Assembly: GCA_021795395.1 (NCBI GenBank) | Contig: JAJYPN010000013.1 | Coordinates: 3,435-62,886 of the forward strand | Source of the DNA: Pseudomonadota bacterium | Lineage (GTDB): Bacteria > Pseudomonadota > Gammaproteobacteria > Burkholderiales > Sulfuriferulaceae | DNA: 59,452 bases | Direction: 5' to 3' | In this document: positions 57,539 through 59,452 of the stretch, piece by piece | How the letters are laid out: each line of letters starts with the position of its first letter | Numbering within the stretch: position 1 is the first letter of the stretch | Made by a program: the position numbers and the translations under genes | The notes under the pieces: model-generated | Databases searched by the model: none | What the model saw: the letters and a program-made list of their open reading frames with translations, nothing else | Told to the model about the DNA's origin: nothing

Positions 57539-57617
57539 GGCGTCGTACTTCATGGAAATGGTGTTACGCATAGAGCAACCGAACGGGTACGCTTCCAGCT
57601 TTTTATCTGGAGACAGC

Positions 57618-59141
57618 GTGCCCGTACCAAGGATCACTATGCGTAAAATTAAAGACGTATTGCGTTTGAAACTGGACGCCGGACTGTCGCACCAACAGAT
57701 CGCCGCAGCGCTTGGCCTATCGAAGGGCGTTGTCACCAAGTATGTCGGTCTGGCCGCTGCCGCGGGTCTTGACTGGGCTGCCGTGCAGGACATTGACGAA
57801 ACCCTGTTGGAGCGGCGCCTGCTGGTTACTCCCGAGCGACCGCGCAATCATGTTCAGCCGGACTACGGCCGTCTGCATCATGAGCTGCGACGCAAGGGCA
57901 TGACGCTGATGTTGTTGTGGGAGGAGTACCGCGCCGACCACGCCGACCGGCAGACCTATGCTTATTCACAATTCTGCGACAACTACCGGCGTTTCGCCCG
58001 GCAACTCAAGCGCTCGATGCGCCAGGTTCACCGCGCCGGCGAGAAGCTGTTCATCGACTACGCTGGCCCCACCCTCGCGCTGACCGATGGCAGTCGAGCG
58101 CACATCTTCGTGGCTGCCTTGGGCGCGTCCAGCTATACCTTTGCCTGCGCCACGCCGCGCGAAACCATGGTCGATTGGCTGGAATCGACAGCGCGTGCGT
58201 TACGCTTCATCGGCGGCGTGCCGCAGATAATCGTGCCCGACAACCCGAAGACGCTGATAGCGGACGCCAACCGTTACGAGCCGCGCAGTAACGACACCGT
58301 GCTCGATTTCGCGCGCCACTATGGGACTTCGGTGTTGCCGGCGCGACCCTACCACCCGCAGGATAAGGCTAAAGCAGAGTCGGCGGTGCAGATCGTCGAA
58401 CGCTGGATCATGGCGCGCTTGCGCCATCAGCAGTTCGCCAGCGTGGATGAAGTCAATCAGGCCATCGTACCTTTGTTGCCTCAGCTCAACGACAAGCCAT
58501 TCCAGAAGCTGCCCGGCAGTCGTGCCAGCGCCTTCGCCGAAATCGATGCGCCGGCCTTGTTGCCGCTGCCGCTTCAGCGCTACGAGATGGCGCATTTCAA
58601 AACGGTCAAGGTACATATTGACTACCATGCGGAAGTCGAGCGACATCACTACAGCGTGCCGCACTCATTGGTCGGGCAAGTGCTTGAAGCGCGCATCACG
58701 GTGGCCGTGGTCGAGATTCTGCATCGCGGTAACCGTGTGGCCAGCCATGTCCGCAGCAGTCTGGCTGGCGGCTATACCACCGCCGCCGCCCACATGCCGG
58801 CGGCGCATCGCGCCCAGAGGGAATGGTCGCCACAACGGCTGATCCACTGGGGTCAACGCATCGGCATTTCCACGGCCGAAGTGGTGACACGGCTGCTGAA
58901 CCAGTACACGCATCCCGAACAGGGCTACCGCGCCTGCCTGGGCCTGTTGTCGCTGGCCAAACGTTACGGCAAACCCCGCCTTGAAGCAGCCTGCATGCTG
59001 GCCTTGCAGCTCGGCGCCTGCCAGTACCGTCATGTGCGCGACATCCTGAAGAACAAGCGCGACCAAAACGCACCGCCTGCCCATGAAGAATGGGTCAGCC
59101 CCAACCATAGCCACCTGCGTGGCCCTGGCTACTACCAATGA
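57618..59141 (+). CDS. istA: IS21-family transposase IstA
   Basis: About 507 residues. GTG start at 57618 (reads VPVPRITMRKIKDVLRLK with GGAG upstream), matching IstA starts such as MPVPRITMRKI. An N-terminal HTH (GLSHQQIAAALGLSKGVVTKYVGL) precedes the DDE integrase core with KLFIDYAGPTLAL (Asp), IVPDNPKTLI (Asp) and PYHPQDKAKAESAVQIVERW (Glu region). It catalyses transposition with IstB. Confidence 0.93.
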   Translation: MPVPRITMRKIKDVLRLKLDAGLSHQQIAAALGLSKGVVTKYVGLAAAAGLDWAAVQDIDETLLERRLLVTPERPRNHVQPDYGRLHHELRRKGMTLMLLWEEYRADHADRQTYAYSQFCDNYRRFARQLKRSMRQVHRAGEKLFIDYAGPTLALTDGSRAHIFVAALGASSYTFACATPRETMVDWLESTARALRFIGGVPQIIVPDNPKTLIADANRYEPRSNDTVLDFARHYGTSVLPARPYHPQDKAKAESAVQIVERWIMARLRHQQFASVDEVNQAIVPLLPQLNDKPFQKLPGSRASAFAEIDAPALLPLPLQRYEMAHFKTVKVHIDYHAEVERHHYSVPHSLVGQVLEARITVAVVEILHRGNRVASHVRSSLAGGYTTAAAHMPAAHRAQREWSPQRLIHWGQRIGISTAEVVTRLLNQYTHPEQGYRACLGLLSLAKRYGKPRLEAACMLALQLGACQYRHVRDILKNKRDQNAPPAHEEWVSPNHSHLRGPGYYQ

Positions 59142-59152
59142 GGAACGATCAA

Positions 59153-59452
59153 ATGATGATGCACACGACACTGGCGCAATTGCGCAGCCTGAAACTGGAC
59201 GGCCTGGCGACCGGTCTGGAAGAACAACTGGCGCAGCCCGGCATGGCAGCCCTCAGCTTCGAAGAACGCGTGGCGCTGCTGGTGGATCGGGAAGTGCATC
59301 TGCGCAATGACCGCAAGCTCGTGCGCCTGCTCAGGAACGCCCGCCTGAAATACGGACAGGCGGCCATCGAGGACATCGACAGCCGTACAGGTCGCGGCAT
59401 CGACCGGCGTGAGGTGATGAGTCTCGCCCTGGGCGACTGGGTCAACACCGGA
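59153..59452 (+). CDS. istB: IS21-family transposition ATPase IstB (partial)
   Basis: The first 100 codons are visible and the gene runs off the right edge. It starts MMMHTTLAQLRSLKLDGLATG, the family opening, and EERVALLVDREVHLRNDRKL is conserved. The AAA+ domain lies beyond the window. AGGAACG lies at 59141-59147. Confidence 0.88.
   Translation, partial: MMMHTTLAQLRSLKLDGLATGLEEQLAQPGMAALSFEERVALLVDREVHLRNDRKLVRLLRNARLKYGQAAIEDIDSRTGRGIDRREVMSLALGDWVNTG

Larger units (their letters stand above)
57366..59452 (+). mobile_element. IS21-family insertion sequence (left end, istA, partial istB)
   Basis: The element has the IS21 plan: left-end repeats, istA then istB on the same strand. The exact left boundary is not certain (between about 57340 and 57387); the right end lies outside the window. 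No target-site duplication can be checked. Confidence 0.85.

Overview
The window reads as chromosomal DNA of a Gram-negative proteobacterium, most likely a betaproteobacterium. The reasons are the form of the SMC protein, the adjacent ispD-ispF pair, glutaminyl-tRNA synthetase, a YcaO/RluF-type pair, and an arn (lipid A aminoarabinose) cluster whose UDP-pentose dehydrogenase is a separate polypeptide, as in Ralstonia/Burkholderia-type genomes. Codon use is moderately GC-rich. Several genes handle metals or toxic compounds, which suggests a metal-exposed habitat. No organism name can be given from this sequence alone.

Layout. 0-2.3 kb is a patchwork: an ArsR regulator with a metal-transporter gene running off the left edge, a dead Tn3-type transposase fragment, a HEPN/MNT toxin-antitoxin pair and about 500 bp of degenerate DNA. 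2.3-8.8 kb is a MarR-controlled tripartite RND efflux operon (MarR, outer-membrane factor, adaptor, pump). 9.1-10.4 kb holds two tandem DUF4142 paralogues. 10.5-17.8 kb holds smc, a divergent FGGY sugar kinase, an orphan response regulator and glnS. 17.8-20.5 kb is a compact mercury locus, merR facing merC-merA across a near-canonical MerR promoter. 20.6-21.3 kb is a FitA/FitB-type toxin-antitoxin pair. 21.4-26.4 kb holds a LysR/YeiH divergent pair, a 2-Cys peroxiredoxin, an AI-2E-type permease and a His-rich cation diffusion facilitator.

26.7-35.5 kb is a complete eight-gene arn-type operon with an ArnT-like transferase at each end, a split ArnA and one ArnE-like small membrane protein. It is followed by an outer-membrane protein gene with an 11-bp tandem repeat in its promoter. 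36.6-38.0 kb is a Nei/Fpg glycosylase and a DUF72 protein. 38.3-40.8 kb is a less familiar island: an outer-membrane protein behind an array of GATAAT elements, a divergent PilT/DotB-type ATPase and a small exported protein with a toxin-like C-terminal domain. 40.9-50.1 kb is housekeeping: nadC, a COG4255-like gene, an ispD-ispF-deacetylase-aldo/keto reductase operon on the minus strand, then moaA, an RsuA-family pseudouridine synthase and ycaO.

50.2-56.3 kb holds an antitoxin gene with a truncated MazF/PemK toxin, then a beta-propeller/phosphoesterase fusion in an operon with an ABC exporter and a frameshifted DUF2141 gene. 56.5-57.2 kb is a glutathione S-transferase. From about 57.37 kb to the right edge is an IS21-family element, with repeated left-end sequences, a complete istA and a partial istB.

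The main functional themes are envelope defence (RND efflux, arn, outer-membrane proteins), metal handling (ArsR, mer, CDF), three small toxin-antitoxin loci of which one is decayed, and two poorly characterised modules (38.3-40.8 kb and 51-56.3 kb).
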